56,296 nt of DNA, taken from Rhodopirellula europaea 6C. Its GTDB lineage: Bacteria > Planctomycetota > Planctomycetia > Pirellulales > Pirellulaceae. Shown one piece after another: positions 16,747-29,025 of this stretch (position 1 is its first letter; each line of letters starts with the position of its first letter). A program made the position numbers and the translations under genes. The notes under the pieces were generated by a model. That model saw only the letters and a program-made list of their open reading frames with translations. It searched no databases and was not told the origin of the DNA. The stretch lies in contig NZ_ANMO01000030.1 in the NCBI RefSeq assembly GCF_000338295.1, forward strand, positions 1-56,296, in the 5' to 3' direction.

Positions 16747-18252
16747 CTAGCGTCGCGTCAGTTGGTTTCCTTGAGAAGCTAATTGAAGATGGCCATATAG
16801 AGTCTGATCCTTCCGAACGAGGTAGAACTTGGCCTTGGAACCGCGTCGAATGTTGGGTTGGTCGAGGATCTCGGCCAAGTCTTCCAGTCCAGCGGTTTGC
16901 CAAACGTGGATGCCCAGCAGAACATCGCCAGCCGTGATGCCTTGTTCGCTGGCAGCGGAACCGGCTCGAACATCGGTGACAATCAAACCACCGCGATAGT
17001 TAGTTCGCAGTCGCGAATTCATGCGACGAACAAACGACTCGCCCGCCGGTCGAACCGACACTCCCACGACTTGCCAGGCGAGTGCCGCAGCTGGGTCGCC
17101 GAACTCTTGCGATGACACCGCGGTCGCCAATTGCGTTTGGAAGAACTCGCCGTCGCGTTCAAATTCCACTTGCATTGGATCGCCTGGGCCGAGTTCCAAC
17201 ACGGACAATTCGTAGTTCAGTGGATCGGCAATGTTTTGTTGATTGATTCGCACCAAGCGATCGCCCGCCTGCAAACCGGCTTGATGAGCCGAACCGCCTT
17301 CGGACAACCGGGTGACTTGCACGCCACCACGCGATACCGCGGCTCCGTCCATTCCAATCACCATGCGGCGATTGTTGTGGCGGTTGATCATCTCGGTGAC
17401 GGTTTCGAGAACTTGATCGATTGGAATCGCAAACGCGATCTGTTGGGCACCAACACGAACGGCAACGTTGACGCCGATCATTTCGCCGTCGATGTTCAAC
17501 AACGGACCGCCGGAGTTTCCGGGATTGATACCGGCACTGGTTTGAATCAGATCGCGATACTGTTGAGTCTCATTGACCGGCACATCACGGTGCAGAGCAC
17601 TGACGATGCCTTCGGTGCTGGTGTGGACATAACCAAACGCGTTGCCGATGGCGATGACCGTTTCACCGATCATCAAATCGTCACTGTGTCCACGAGGAAT
17701 AGTCGGGAACGGGCCTTGGCCACGCAATTTCACCAACGCCAAATCGCTCTGTGGATCCGATGCGATCAAGTCCGCTCGGGTGGCTTCGCCGTTGTGCAAC
17801 GTCACGTTCAGTTCGTTGACGTCTTCGACCACGTGATAGTTCGTGATCACATAACCGCGTGGATCAATGACGACCCCCGTTCCCATGCCGTTGACTTGAC
17901 GGAACGAATCCGGTGCTCCACCGGCCATGCTGGCCGCGGTGGTTCGGATGGTCTTTTGACCGTGCAAGTTCACCACCGATGGTGACGCACGACGAATCGC
18001 GGTCACCGTGGGCGTTTCACGCAACGAACGCGATGACCGACCGGTCGATCGAGTGTCACGCATACTGGCTTCGCTGCTGCGGAAGCTGGTCGCCGTTACG
18101 CTTTGCAAATCATCGGCTCGCACCGATTCATCGCCGCCGGTACCAACGGTCAATCCCGCCAGCAACCCCATCGACAGCAACACACCCATGGATGGGGAAC
18201 GATGCGCCGACACGCCGTGACGTGTAGGCGAATGTTTTAGAAACCAACGCAT
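16747..18252 (-). CDS. HtrA/DegP-type serine protease with two PDZ domains
   Basis: About 501 aa from ATG 18252, preferred over the TTG at 18273. A signal/anchor segment (MGVLLSMGLLAGLTVG) indicates export to the periplasm. The trypsin-like domain has the catalytic triad His140 (TNYHVVED), Asp170 (QSDLALVKL) and Ser247 (NPGNSGGPLL). Two PDZ domains follow: GVQVTRLSEGGSAHQAGLQAGDRLV and GGLIVTDVRAGSAASEQGITAGDVL. Members degrade or refold damaged envelope proteins. No regulatory site was recognised; the neighbours are unrelated. Confidence 0.9.
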   Translation of the reverse strand: MRWFLKHSPTRHGVSAHRSPSMGVLLSMGLLAGLTVGTGGDESVRADDLQSVTATSFRSSEASMRDTRSTGRSSRSLRETPTVTAIRRASPSVVNLHGQKTIRTTAASMAGGAPDSFRQVNGMGTGVVIDPRGYVITNYHVVEDVNELNVTLHNGEATRADLIASDPQSDLALVKLRGQGPFPTIPRGHSDDLMIGETVIAIGNAFGYVHTSTEGIVSALHRDVPVNETQQYRDLIQTSAGINPGNSGGPLLNIDGEMIGVNVAVRVGAQQIAFAIPIDQVLETVTEMINRHNNRRMVIGMDGAAVSRGGVQVTRLSEGGSAHQAGLQAGDRLVRINQQNIADPLNYELSVLELGPGDPMQVEFERDGEFFQTQLATAVSSQEFGDPAAALAWQVVGVSVRPAGESFVRRMNSRLRTNYRGGLIVTDVRAGSAASEQGITAGDVLLGIHVWQTAGLEDLAEILDQPNIRRGSKAKFYLVRKDQTLYGHLQLASQGNQLTRR

Positions 18253-18696
18253 GCAATCCCCGCACTCACGCAATCAAGCGGAAGTCATTGAAACAACCGG
18301 AACAACACGCCGTCAAAAACAGAGCGTCGCCCCTATGATGCCACTCACCTGATCCGACAAAACGGAAGCAAGCGGAGTGACCGGTACGAGGGTTACCATC
18401 GGACATCGCCGCAAGGTCGCTTGATCAGTGAGAGACCGCGCCGCAAGGTTTGCCAAACTTCACATTCGGCCGAAAATCGAAGATTTGGTTGAAGACAAAT
18501 TCTCAAAAAACACACGCCAATGCGGCCAGAAAACCTCATCAACGCTGCATGACCGGTTGCCACGCGAGAGAGTTCAGCGCCGGCCAATCGAATCACCGGA
18601 TCGTGTTCGTCAACGAATCACTTGGTCGCGAGCGGATTCACTCGACCGCGACAGAGATTCGCGACGGAGAAGCGGACAGACTTGAGCCAACGTCGC
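18253..18696. other. Intergenic region, about 440 bp
   Basis: Between the HEAT/TPR gene stop and the htrA-like start, same strand. It should contain the htrA-like promoter. No repeat, RNA gene, terminator or convincing ORF was found. Confidence 0.4.
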
Positions 18697-20904
18697 TCAA
18701 TTGTCCAAAAAACTCAGCGGTCCATCGGGAGGCATCACACCGAGTCGGCGTTGCCGGTCGGTCAGCTCCTGAGGCGACGCTTTTGTGATCGGAAGTTCGA
18801 CCTCGGGAAGCTCCTTCAGCGTCATGCCCGGGTTCGCATCCAACCACGCATTCTCGAACATCTTCAACTGACGCCGAAGCGGAGGAGAGTTCGGAGTCAA
18901 CTCGACCGCCTTTCGCTGAGTCACAATCGCGGCAGGCAGATTCCCCACCGCGTAATAGCAACGACCGCAGGTATCCAACAACGCGTCGCTGCCGGGACTC
19001 ATCTCCAACGACTCGATACTGCGTTTGAGAGCTTTATCGAAGTCGCCTTCGGTGTTGCTCACCAACCAAGCGTATTGGTTGTAGAAATTCGCCAACAGCA
19101 TTTCGCGAATCGCGGTTTGGCGTCCCGGACGACCGTTGCCGGTTTCACGAAACGTTTGTCGCGTCTCTTCGATGTCTTCGTCGATTTCAGCCAACACCGA
19201 TTCAATCTGGCCAACCACATCGGCTTTCCATTCCTCATTCCAATCCAAGCGATACATCGCGATCAAAATATCGATGTTCTCTGGGTTCATTGAGAATGCG
19301 TTTTGCATTCGTTCGCTGGCGGCGGCTTGATCATCTTTGTTCGCCAAATCCAGTCCGGCCTGAAAATCCAAGTGACTGCGAAGCGATTGATACTGAAAAT
19401 CGTGAGCCGTCAACTTGTGGCGGAAGTCGTCATCTTTCTCCATCCGATCCACGAGCGGTTGCAACAAAGCAACCACCTCAGCGGGCTGCTGCAACTCCGC
19501 GAGGTGCTCAGCCAACTCCCGACGAGCTATCGCGGACTCCACGTTGTGCAAAGGCAATTCATCGATCAGTTTGCGGTACTCAGCCTCAGCCCAATCTGAC
19601 AAACCACGATCAATCAAATCCGCCGCGATGCGCAAATGAGCCTCGGCGTGACTTTCGAGCAAGACGGGATGCAACTGTGGTTCTTCCGGGTCTTCTGAAT
19701 TGACCACCGGATTCAACGCCAACGCCTGTTCGGTTCGTTCGGCAGCCAATTCCGGTTGCCCCGATTCCAGCAAAGCCTCGGCGGATGCGTACATCAACGA
19801 GGGTGACTTCTCAAACAACGATTGATGCTTTGCATGAGCCGCTGTGATGACATCGAACAATCGGTGATCGATCGCCCACAACGCCGCATCGGTCAACTCT
19901 CGCGTGCGTGGCGGAATGACATCGATGTGCCGCGTGAAAAATCGTGAGGCGTCGTCAGTCTGCCCCAGCACGCGAGCTCTTTCCGCATTCAACCAAGTCA
20001 GTCGAAACATCTCGTCGCCACTGATGGTCGCTCCGGGGGCAATCCCACCTCGAGCGACGTCTTGTTCCGACGCACCGTCATCGATGTCCCAACTGGATTC
20101 CATCGCTTCGATCAGTTCGGTCCAGCCTTCGGGTTCAAAGCGTCCTGATTCCAACTCGCTTGCGTACTGGAGCATCCACTGCCCACTGAACTCAGTGTCT
20201 TTGGCAAAGACTTGTTGCAAGTGCATCACCATCAACGATCGATCGTGGGTACTCAGCCCCAACCAATCGTCGCGTGAGCCAGAAGCGCCGGCGTCTGCAT
20301 CCGCGGTGCTCCATTCGGAACGCAACTCTTTCGTTGCCCGAACGGGTTGTGCCAACAAAGCCATCGCAGCAAAACGACTGAGCGCGGGTTCGGCTTCATA
20401 ACGAGTCAAACGCACTAGCGCCGGGAAAGCCTCCATCGTTGGAAGCGCCGCCAATCGTCCGATGCGTTGTCGGCGGGCCAAGACGGAACGGGAACCATAT
20501 TCGTTGAGAATCTCTTGAACGATTGGCGAGTCCGTACTCACCGCCCAAGGCACCTCGACACCGCTGGTCAACTTGCGAGCCACAATCGCAATTTCGTTGT
20601 CAGGATGGTCGCGGGCCTCTCGCAACGCGTCAAAAGCGGCCAAACCGATTCTCGACAATCGTTGACGGCAACGCACACGAGTCGCGTAACTTTGCGATCC
20701 CAATCCCTCGATCAGTTCAGCGATTTCGTCCTCATCAACAACAGGGACCGTGCGAAGCCATTCGCTATCGGCCATCGCCGTGTTGCTAACCAACGATCCC
20801 CCGCCGGGCCCAACAACACCCGCCAGCGGGACGACCAGCACGCTCCCCACCAGGGAGCAAAACAACATTCTCAAAGGTCGACAGGTGGGATTTTGGATTC
20901 GCAT
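18697..20904 (-). CDS. Exported HEAT/TPR repeat protein
   Basis: 735 aa from the ATG at 20904, chosen because it places a signal peptide (RPLRMLFCSLVGSVLVVPLAG) at the N-terminus; the longer frame upstream runs into the oppositely oriented TPR gene and has no coding character. Residues ~50-190 look like HEAT-type helical repeats (ATRVRCRQRLSRIGLAAFDALREA; MEAFPALVRLTRYEAEPALSR). The C-terminal half is TPR-like (LMYASAEALLESGQPELAAERTEQALALNP; SDALLDTCGRCYYAVGNLPAAIVTQRKAVELTP). Probably a periplasmic scaffold; no enzyme motif is seen. Divergent from the TPR gene at 21130. Confidence 0.75.
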   Translation of the reverse strand: MRIQNPTCRPLRMLFCSLVGSVLVVPLAGVVGPGGGSLVSNTAMADSEWLRTVPVVDEDEIAELIEGLGSQSYATRVRCRQRLSRIGLAAFDALREARDHPDNEIAIVARKLTSGVEVPWAVSTDSPIVQEILNEYGSRSVLARRQRIGRLAALPTMEAFPALVRLTRYEAEPALSRFAAMALLAQPVRATKELRSEWSTADADAGASGSRDDWLGLSTHDRSLMVMHLQQVFAKDTEFSGQWMLQYASELESGRFEPEGWTELIEAMESSWDIDDGASEQDVARGGIAPGATISGDEMFRLTWLNAERARVLGQTDDASRFFTRHIDVIPPRTRELTDAALWAIDHRLFDVITAAHAKHQSLFEKSPSLMYASAEALLESGQPELAAERTEQALALNPVVNSEDPEEPQLHPVLLESHAEAHLRIAADLIDRGLSDWAEAEYRKLIDELPLHNVESAIARRELAEHLAELQQPAEVVALLQPLVDRMEKDDDFRHKLTAHDFQYQSLRSHLDFQAGLDLANKDDQAAASERMQNAFSMNPENIDILIAMYRLDWNEEWKADVVGQIESVLAEIDEDIEETRQTFRETGNGRPGRQTAIREMLLANFYNQYAWLVSNTEGDFDKALKRSIESLEMSPGSDALLDTCGRCYYAVGNLPAAIVTQRKAVELTPNSPPLRRQLKMFENAWLDANPGMTLKELPEVELPITKASPQELTDRQRRLGVMPPDGPLSFLDN

Positions 20905-21129
20905 CGTTAGGACTTCGTGTGAACGAGAGAACCGGTCCAAAAAAATTCGCATTCCGAATTGTAGCAACCTGGGACGACCGCACGGGGCTCTTACCCGTGA
21001 CAATTGGCGGCGACATCTCCACTTTGAGTCAGACGCGCCAACGTTTTGTTTGATTCCCCCGGGCCAGACAATTAAGCTGCAACGGACTGTTGTTGATCTA
21101 TCCGCCTTTCGTACAGGGTCCCCGTCGCG

Positions 21130-21918
21130 ATGAAGATTCGCTTTGCCTCGCCACTTCTCCTTTTCGCTTTGGCGATTGGCTTTTTGACCGCCACTCAGAC
21201 CAATACCGCCACCGCTCAATCTGCTGTTCTGGCAGAAATCTACGGTCGCGGTGTTCACGCCTACAACGCTGGAAACTACAGCCAGGCTTACGAATTGCTT
21301 TCGATGGCGATCGATAACAACATCCGTGACCCGCGGGCGTATTACTTCCGTGGTCTGGCCGCCAACGCCAGCGGAATGGGTTACGCCGAAGGCGACTGGC
21401 AAACCGGTGCCGAGCTGGAAGCCCGCGGTGGAGATTCACGATCGATCGGTCGCGCACTCTCTCGCATCCAAGGCTCGCAGCGTCTGAAACTCGAACTCAT
21501 TCGCGAAAAGGCTCGTTTGCAAGCACTTGCGACCGGCGCCGCCCGCTCACAAATCCGTTCGAATGAGCTTTCCGCCCAAGGCCAGCCCGCCGCTCAGGGC
21601 CAACCTTCCGCTCCTTCGCGAGCTCCGGCAATGCAACGTGGAGCCACTCCTCCACCCGCTCCCGCTTCGGATGACAACCCATTCGCGGACGATTTGGCCG
21701 CTGAAGACGCTGTGGTCGAATCCAACGATGCTTTCGAAGGTGCAATGGACAATCCGTTGGCCACCGAAGCTGCCCCCGCCGACGCGTCCGCTGCTCCCGC
21801 CGATGGTGGTGCCAGCCCGTTTGACGCTGGCGACACACCAGCTGACCCATTCGCGCCCGCTGGAGACTCCGACCCGTTTGCTCCTGCGGGCGATGACGAT
21901 CCATTCAGCGGATTCTGA
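21130..21918 (+). CDS. Exported TPR-like protein with acidic DPF-repeat tail
   Basis: 262 aa. Clear Sec signal peptide (MKIRFASPLLLFALAIGFL ... ATAQ, cleavage near 30). One to two TPR-like helical units follow (GVHAYNAGNYSQAYELLSMA; DPRAYYFRGLAANASG), then a basic helical region. From ~150 the sequence is low-complexity, rich in Pro, Ala and Asp, ending in repeated DPFAPAGD units. Such tails in planctomycetes are exported and disordered. Function unknown. It shares a ~225-bp divergent upstream region with the HEAT/TPR gene. Confidence 0.75.
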   Translation: MKIRFASPLLLFALAIGFLTATQTNTATAQSAVLAEIYGRGVHAYNAGNYSQAYELLSMAIDNNIRDPRAYYFRGLAANASGMGYAEGDWQTGAELEARGGDSRSIGRALSRIQGSQRLKLELIREKARLQALATGAARSQIRSNELSAQGQPAAQGQPSAPSRAPAMQRGATPPPAPASDDNPFADDLAAEDAVVESNDAFEGAMDNPLATEAAPADASAAPADGGASPFDAGDTPADPFAPAGDSDPFAPAGDDDPFSGF

Positions 21919-21938
21919 TTCGGGACAATTTCTGAATT

Positions 21939-21972
21939 GAGAGGCACGTCGGTTCCAAACGCGTGCCCTCTC
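21939..21972 (+). terminator. Hairpin after the TPR gene
   Basis: GAGAGGCACG (21939-21948) pairs with CGTGCCCTCTC (21962-21972) with one bulged base, 20 nt past the TPR stop. No T tract follows, so termination is plausible but not certain. Confidence 0.45.
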
Positions 21973-22059
21973 AAGCCCGGATTCGTTGTTCCCACAATGA
22001 TTCGTCGTCCGTAAAGTGTGTTCCCCCGAGCACCTTTCCTCCAAACGGTCGCGAATCCT

Positions 22060-22923
22060 GTGTCTCCCACCATCGAATCCATTTGCCAATCTCTTTCCGC
22101 CATCGCTCCGTTGAAGCTGGCGGAAGAATGGGACAACGTTGGTCTGCTGTTGGGGGACCGCTCGGCGGAAGCCCACCGGATCCTGACCTGTTTGACAATC
22201 ACTCCGGCAGTTGTCGAAGAAGCGACCGAGTTGGCTGCGAATTTGATCGTCGCCCATCACCCGTTGCCCTTCAAACCGATGGCTCGGATCACGACCGATT
22301 CGGCCGCCTCCGCGATGGTTTGGAATCTGTGTCGAGCCGGAATCGCGGTTTACAGTGCCCACACCGCCTACGATTCAGCTCGTTTGGGCATCAATGAACA
22401 GTGGGCAAACCGTCTTGATCTGACCTCGATCAAGCCCCTGACTCCGTCGCTGGAGGACTCAACGGTCGGTTCGGGCCGCTACGGCGAGCTTCCTGAGCCG
22501 ATGACGGCGCGAGAGTTTTTGAGCTTTGCTGCAAAATCATGCGGCTCCACGCGGCCCCGCTTGGTGGGCGATTTTGACCGCTCAATCCGGCGAGTTGCCA
22601 TCGGCTGCGGCAGTGGAGGCTCGTTCGTTGGTGCCGCCCGCCGAAAGGGATGTGACGTTCTGTTGACCGGCGAAGCCACGCTGCACACATGTTTGGAAGC
22701 GGAAAACACGGGATTAACGATGGCTTTGGTCGGACACCACGCCAGCGAACGCTTCGCCATGGAAACGCTGGCCGAACAGCTGCTCCGAGAGATCCAGCCT
22801 TTGCACGAAAACTTTGCCGGCGACCAGGATTCTTCGCCACCGGACCCGTCGGGCAATTGGGTCCGTAGTAGCCAACGCGAACGAGATCCGATCGCAGTTG
22901 ACCCAATTTCCCTGAACCCGTAA
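22060..22923 (+). CDS. Nif3-like dinuclear metal-centre protein
   Basis: 287 aa from the GTG at 22060, which makes the N-terminus match the family (…IESICQSLSAIAPLKLAEEWDNVGLLLGD); a GTG at 22018 would add 14 residues. Metal ligands are seen as IVAHHPL, YSAHTAYDS and VGHHASERFAMETL, as in the Nif3/YbgI family, which binds two metal ions in a toroidal hexamer. The family is universal but its reaction is unsettled (often annotated GTP cyclohydrolase I type 2). Cytoplasmic. It lies 70 bp upstream of secA in the same orientation. Confidence 0.88.
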   Translation: MSPTIESICQSLSAIAPLKLAEEWDNVGLLLGDRSAEAHRILTCLTITPAVVEEATELAANLIVAHHPLPFKPMARITTDSAASAMVWNLCRAGIAVYSAHTAYDSARLGINEQWANRLDLTSIKPLTPSLEDSTVGSGRYGELPEPMTAREFLSFAAKSCGSTRPRLVGDFDRSIRRVAIGCGSGGSFVGAARRKGCDVLLTGEATLHTCLEAENTGLTMALVGHHASERFAMETLAEQLLREIQPLHENFAGDQDSSPPDPSGNWVRSSQRERDPIAVDPISLNP

Positions 22924-22993
22924 CGTTGGAAGTTGGCATGGTTTACGCAAGCCGCACGCTTTCACACCCCCAATCGCACTGATTTGATCTTTT

Positions 22994-26710
<3,717 letters not shown>

Positions 26711-26856
26711 TCAAGAATGTGGCATAGGCGTCCAGCCTTTGTTTCAAATCCTAGCGGCAGGGCGCAAGCCCTCCGGTTTCGAACCACCGGACGGCTCGCG
26801 TCGTTCCGCTTAAACACCCGGTCCCAACGTTCCACGCCCTGCCAAGGAAGGCAACC
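26711..26856. repeat. Dispersed repeat fragments between secA and waaA
   Basis: 26718-26740 (TGTGGCATAGGCGTCCAGCC) matches one arm of the perfect hairpin at 43592-43638 with one difference in the shared arm. It is followed by a hairpin AGGGC-GCAA-GCCCT (26759-26772) and CCGGT-ACCGG pairing (26773-26790). These look like intergenic mobile repeats instead of a single terminator. Confidence 0.5.
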
Positions 26857-28170
26857 ATGTGGCTCAACATCGCCTACGCCGCAGCACTGACCGCGGTCTC
26901 GCCGTTGGTGCTGCACCGGATGATTCGCCATGGTCGCTATCGCCGTGGTATCGGTCAAAAGCTGTTGGGCCTGTCATCCGAACAAGCGGCCCAAATCCGG
27001 GGCGATGCTGAGCGAACGATTTGGTTGCACGCCGTCAGCGTCGGCGAAGTCAATCTGCTTCCCGAATTGGTTCGCCGACTGGAGAAACATCACCCAGAAA
27101 TCGCTCTCGCGGTCAGTTCCTCGACCGACACTGGCTATGACCTAGCATGCAAACACTTCGGTGATGAACGCGTTTTCTTTTGCCCGCTCGATTTCTCCTG
27201 GGCCGTTCGCCGCACGCTGAAGAATCTGCGATGCGAGCAATTGGTTCTGGCCGAGCTCGAACTGTGGCCCAACTTAATTCGCTGTGCCCAGGATGCGAAC
27301 TGTTCCGTTCGAGTTATCAACGGTCGGCTCAGCCAAACCAGCGCTGCACGCTATCAACAATTTGCCAAAGTCCTGCGTCCCACGTTTGAGCGATTGGATG
27401 CGGTTGGCTGCCAAGACGCACTCGCAGCGGAACGTTTTGTTGATTGCGGAGTCGCACCGGAAAACGTCACGGTCACCGGTTCGTTGAAGTTCGACAACGC
27501 ACCTCGCTCGCGAGACACGACAGAAGTCAACGAACGAATCAACTGGTCGGGTATCGATCCGTGGCACCGAGTTTGGTGCTTTGGCAGCACGCAGGCTGGT
27601 GAAGAAGCGATGGCACTGCGTGTCTATCAAAGCCTTCGATCCAAACATCCGGAACTTCGTTTGATCTTGGTTCCCCGCCACGTCGAACGCTTCGAAGAAG
27701 TTGCCTCACTGATTCAGTCGCAAGGTTTGTCAGCCGTTCGCCGCAGCAGCAATGACAGCCAATACGCTGACCAATGGGAATCAAAAGAAGTCATCTTGAT
27801 CGACACCATTGGCGAACTTCGTCATTGGTGGGGCGTCGGCCAGATTGCCACGGTCGGTGGCAGCTTCGGTGATCGAGGCGGCCAAAACATGTTGGAACCC
27901 GCCGGCTATGGCTGTGCCGTTTCGTTCGGCCCTAACACCAAGAATTTCGACACGATCGCCAAGCAATTGATCGCTGCTGATGCGGCCGTGCGAGTTGCAG
28001 ACGAAGCGGAACTGAAACAATTCGTTTCGCGATGCCTGACTGACATCCCCGCCGCTGACTCCCTCGGCCAATCCGCACGTGACTTGGTCAACCAACACCG
28101 AGGTGCGTATCAGAAAACGCTCGAGATGTTGATCCCGGCGCAAGTTGAATCACGCCAACAAGCCGCCTAA
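26857..28170 (+). CDS. waaA: 3-deoxy-D-manno-octulosonic acid (Kdo) transferase
   Basis: 437-aa GT30 glycosyltransferase that adds Kdo from CMP-Kdo to lipid A precursor at the inner-membrane face. The N-terminus is a membrane anchor (MWLNIAYAAALTAVSPLVL). Family motifs: IWLHAVSVGEVNLL, SSSTDTGYDLA, PLDFSWAVRRTL, VLAELELWPNLI, VINGRLS and VTVTGSLKFDNAP; near the C-terminus VGGSFGDRGGQNMLEPAGYGCAV is the donor-binding GG.NxLEP region. Its presence supports an LPS-type outer membrane. It follows secA after a repeat-containing gap. Confidence 0.93.
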   Translation: MWLNIAYAAALTAVSPLVLHRMIRHGRYRRGIGQKLLGLSSEQAAQIRGDAERTIWLHAVSVGEVNLLPELVRRLEKHHPEIALAVSSSTDTGYDLACKHFGDERVFFCPLDFSWAVRRTLKNLRCEQLVLAELELWPNLIRCAQDANCSVRVINGRLSQTSAARYQQFAKVLRPTFERLDAVGCQDALAAERFVDCGVAPENVTVTGSLKFDNAPRSRDTTEVNERINWSGIDPWHRVWCFGSTQAGEEAMALRVYQSLRSKHPELRLILVPRHVERFEEVASLIQSQGLSAVRRSSNDSQYADQWESKEVILIDTIGELRHWWGVGQIATVGGSFGDRGGQNMLEPAGYGCAVSFGPNTKNFDTIAKQLIAADAAVRVADEAELKQFVSRCLTDIPAADSLGQSARDLVNQHRGAYQKTLEMLIPAQVESRQQAA

Positions 28171-28263
28171 CGAACCCGCAGCACGTTCCCTACCTGCCAC
28201 ACTTCAAAAGCCTGTAGCACGTTGGTCCTCAACATGAACAAGCCAAACAAACGCCCAATCAAC

Positions 28264-28785
28264 TCAACGATACTGAGGAGCCCAAGGCGCTGAAGCCGAG
28301 TCCCATCGGTTCTGCTCAGCAGTTTGTGGTTGTCCGTTGTAACCCTGCGGCTGATACGCGTTCGGGCTGTAACCACCTTGATCGCCGTAACCCGCGTTCG
28401 GCTGTGCGGCAGGGTAATTGTTGTACGCCGGCGGTTGGTTGTAATTAGGCGTGCCGTAATTCGGAGTGCTGTACCCGGCCCCTTGAACCGGTTGACCGCC
28501 CTGTGGTGGCCAAGCGTTCGGATTGGCTGGAGCAGCACCCGGATAGTAGCCACCTTGGCCTTGAGCAGGATAACCACCCTGTTGCTGGGCAGCCTGCTGA
28601 GCGGCTTGTTCACGTTGACGCTCATCGAGAATGTCTCGACCACGATCAATCGCGGAACGTGCGTCGCTTCGAATTTCCGTCTTGTTGATTTCGATCCGTG
28701 TCTTGTCGCCGTCACGCTCGATGGTGAACCATCCAGCCATGAAAGCCCCACCGATGGCCAGGCCGAGTAAAAGTATTGTCCGCAT
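28264..28785 (-). CDS. Membrane-anchored Gly/Gln/Tyr-rich protein
   Basis: 173 aa. One N-terminal membrane segment (MRTILLLGLAIGGAFMAGW) is followed by a short charged domain (TIERDGDKTRIEINKTEIR; RSAIDRGRDILDERQREQ) and then a low-complexity region rich in Gly, Gln, Pro, Asn and Tyr (repeats such as GYPAQGQGGYYPG and TPNYGTPNYNQPP). The anchor-plus-disordered layout suggests a periplasmic protein, but no family was recognised. It is convergent with waaA and divergent from lepA. Overlapping frames on both strands are long here because of composition; this frame is favoured by its signal segment. Confidence 0.7.
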   Translation of the reverse strand: MRTILLLGLAIGGAFMAGWFTIERDGDKTRIEINKTEIRSDARSAIDRGRDILDERQREQAAQQAAQQQGGYPAQGQGGYYPGAAPANPNAWPPQGGQPVQGAGYSTPNYGTPNYNQPPAYNNYPAAQPNAGYGDQGGYSPNAYQPQGYNGQPQTAEQNRWDSASAPWAPQYR

Positions 28786-29025
28786 GACACATCCTTGAAA
28801 ACAGAAAAGACGAAACGGTCCTCCGAACGATCGATCATCTCGAAGATCGAGTTTCGGCGGAAGATCAATTCATCAACTTAGATCGGCGTTCGAAATCCAG
28901 AAAATTCAGTCGATTCCGATCTTTTTTCGAAATCCTCACAATGGGACCAATCAGCAAATCCCTATTGAATTGACACCTGATTCACTACGATGTGACGTTC
29001 ACGCCGCGTTGCACGAAACAAAACC

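Noticed and set aside
20905-21402. N-terminal extension of the HEAT/TPR gene to 21402
   Set aside because: It overlaps the start of the oppositely oriented TPR gene, has no coding character, and hides the signal peptide that begins at 20904.
28167-28868. Longer minus-strand frame overlapping the Gly/Gln/Tyr-rich gene
   Set aside because: It lacks an export signal and is basic and Thr/Arg-rich, as expected from a shadow of the low-complexity gene in another frame.
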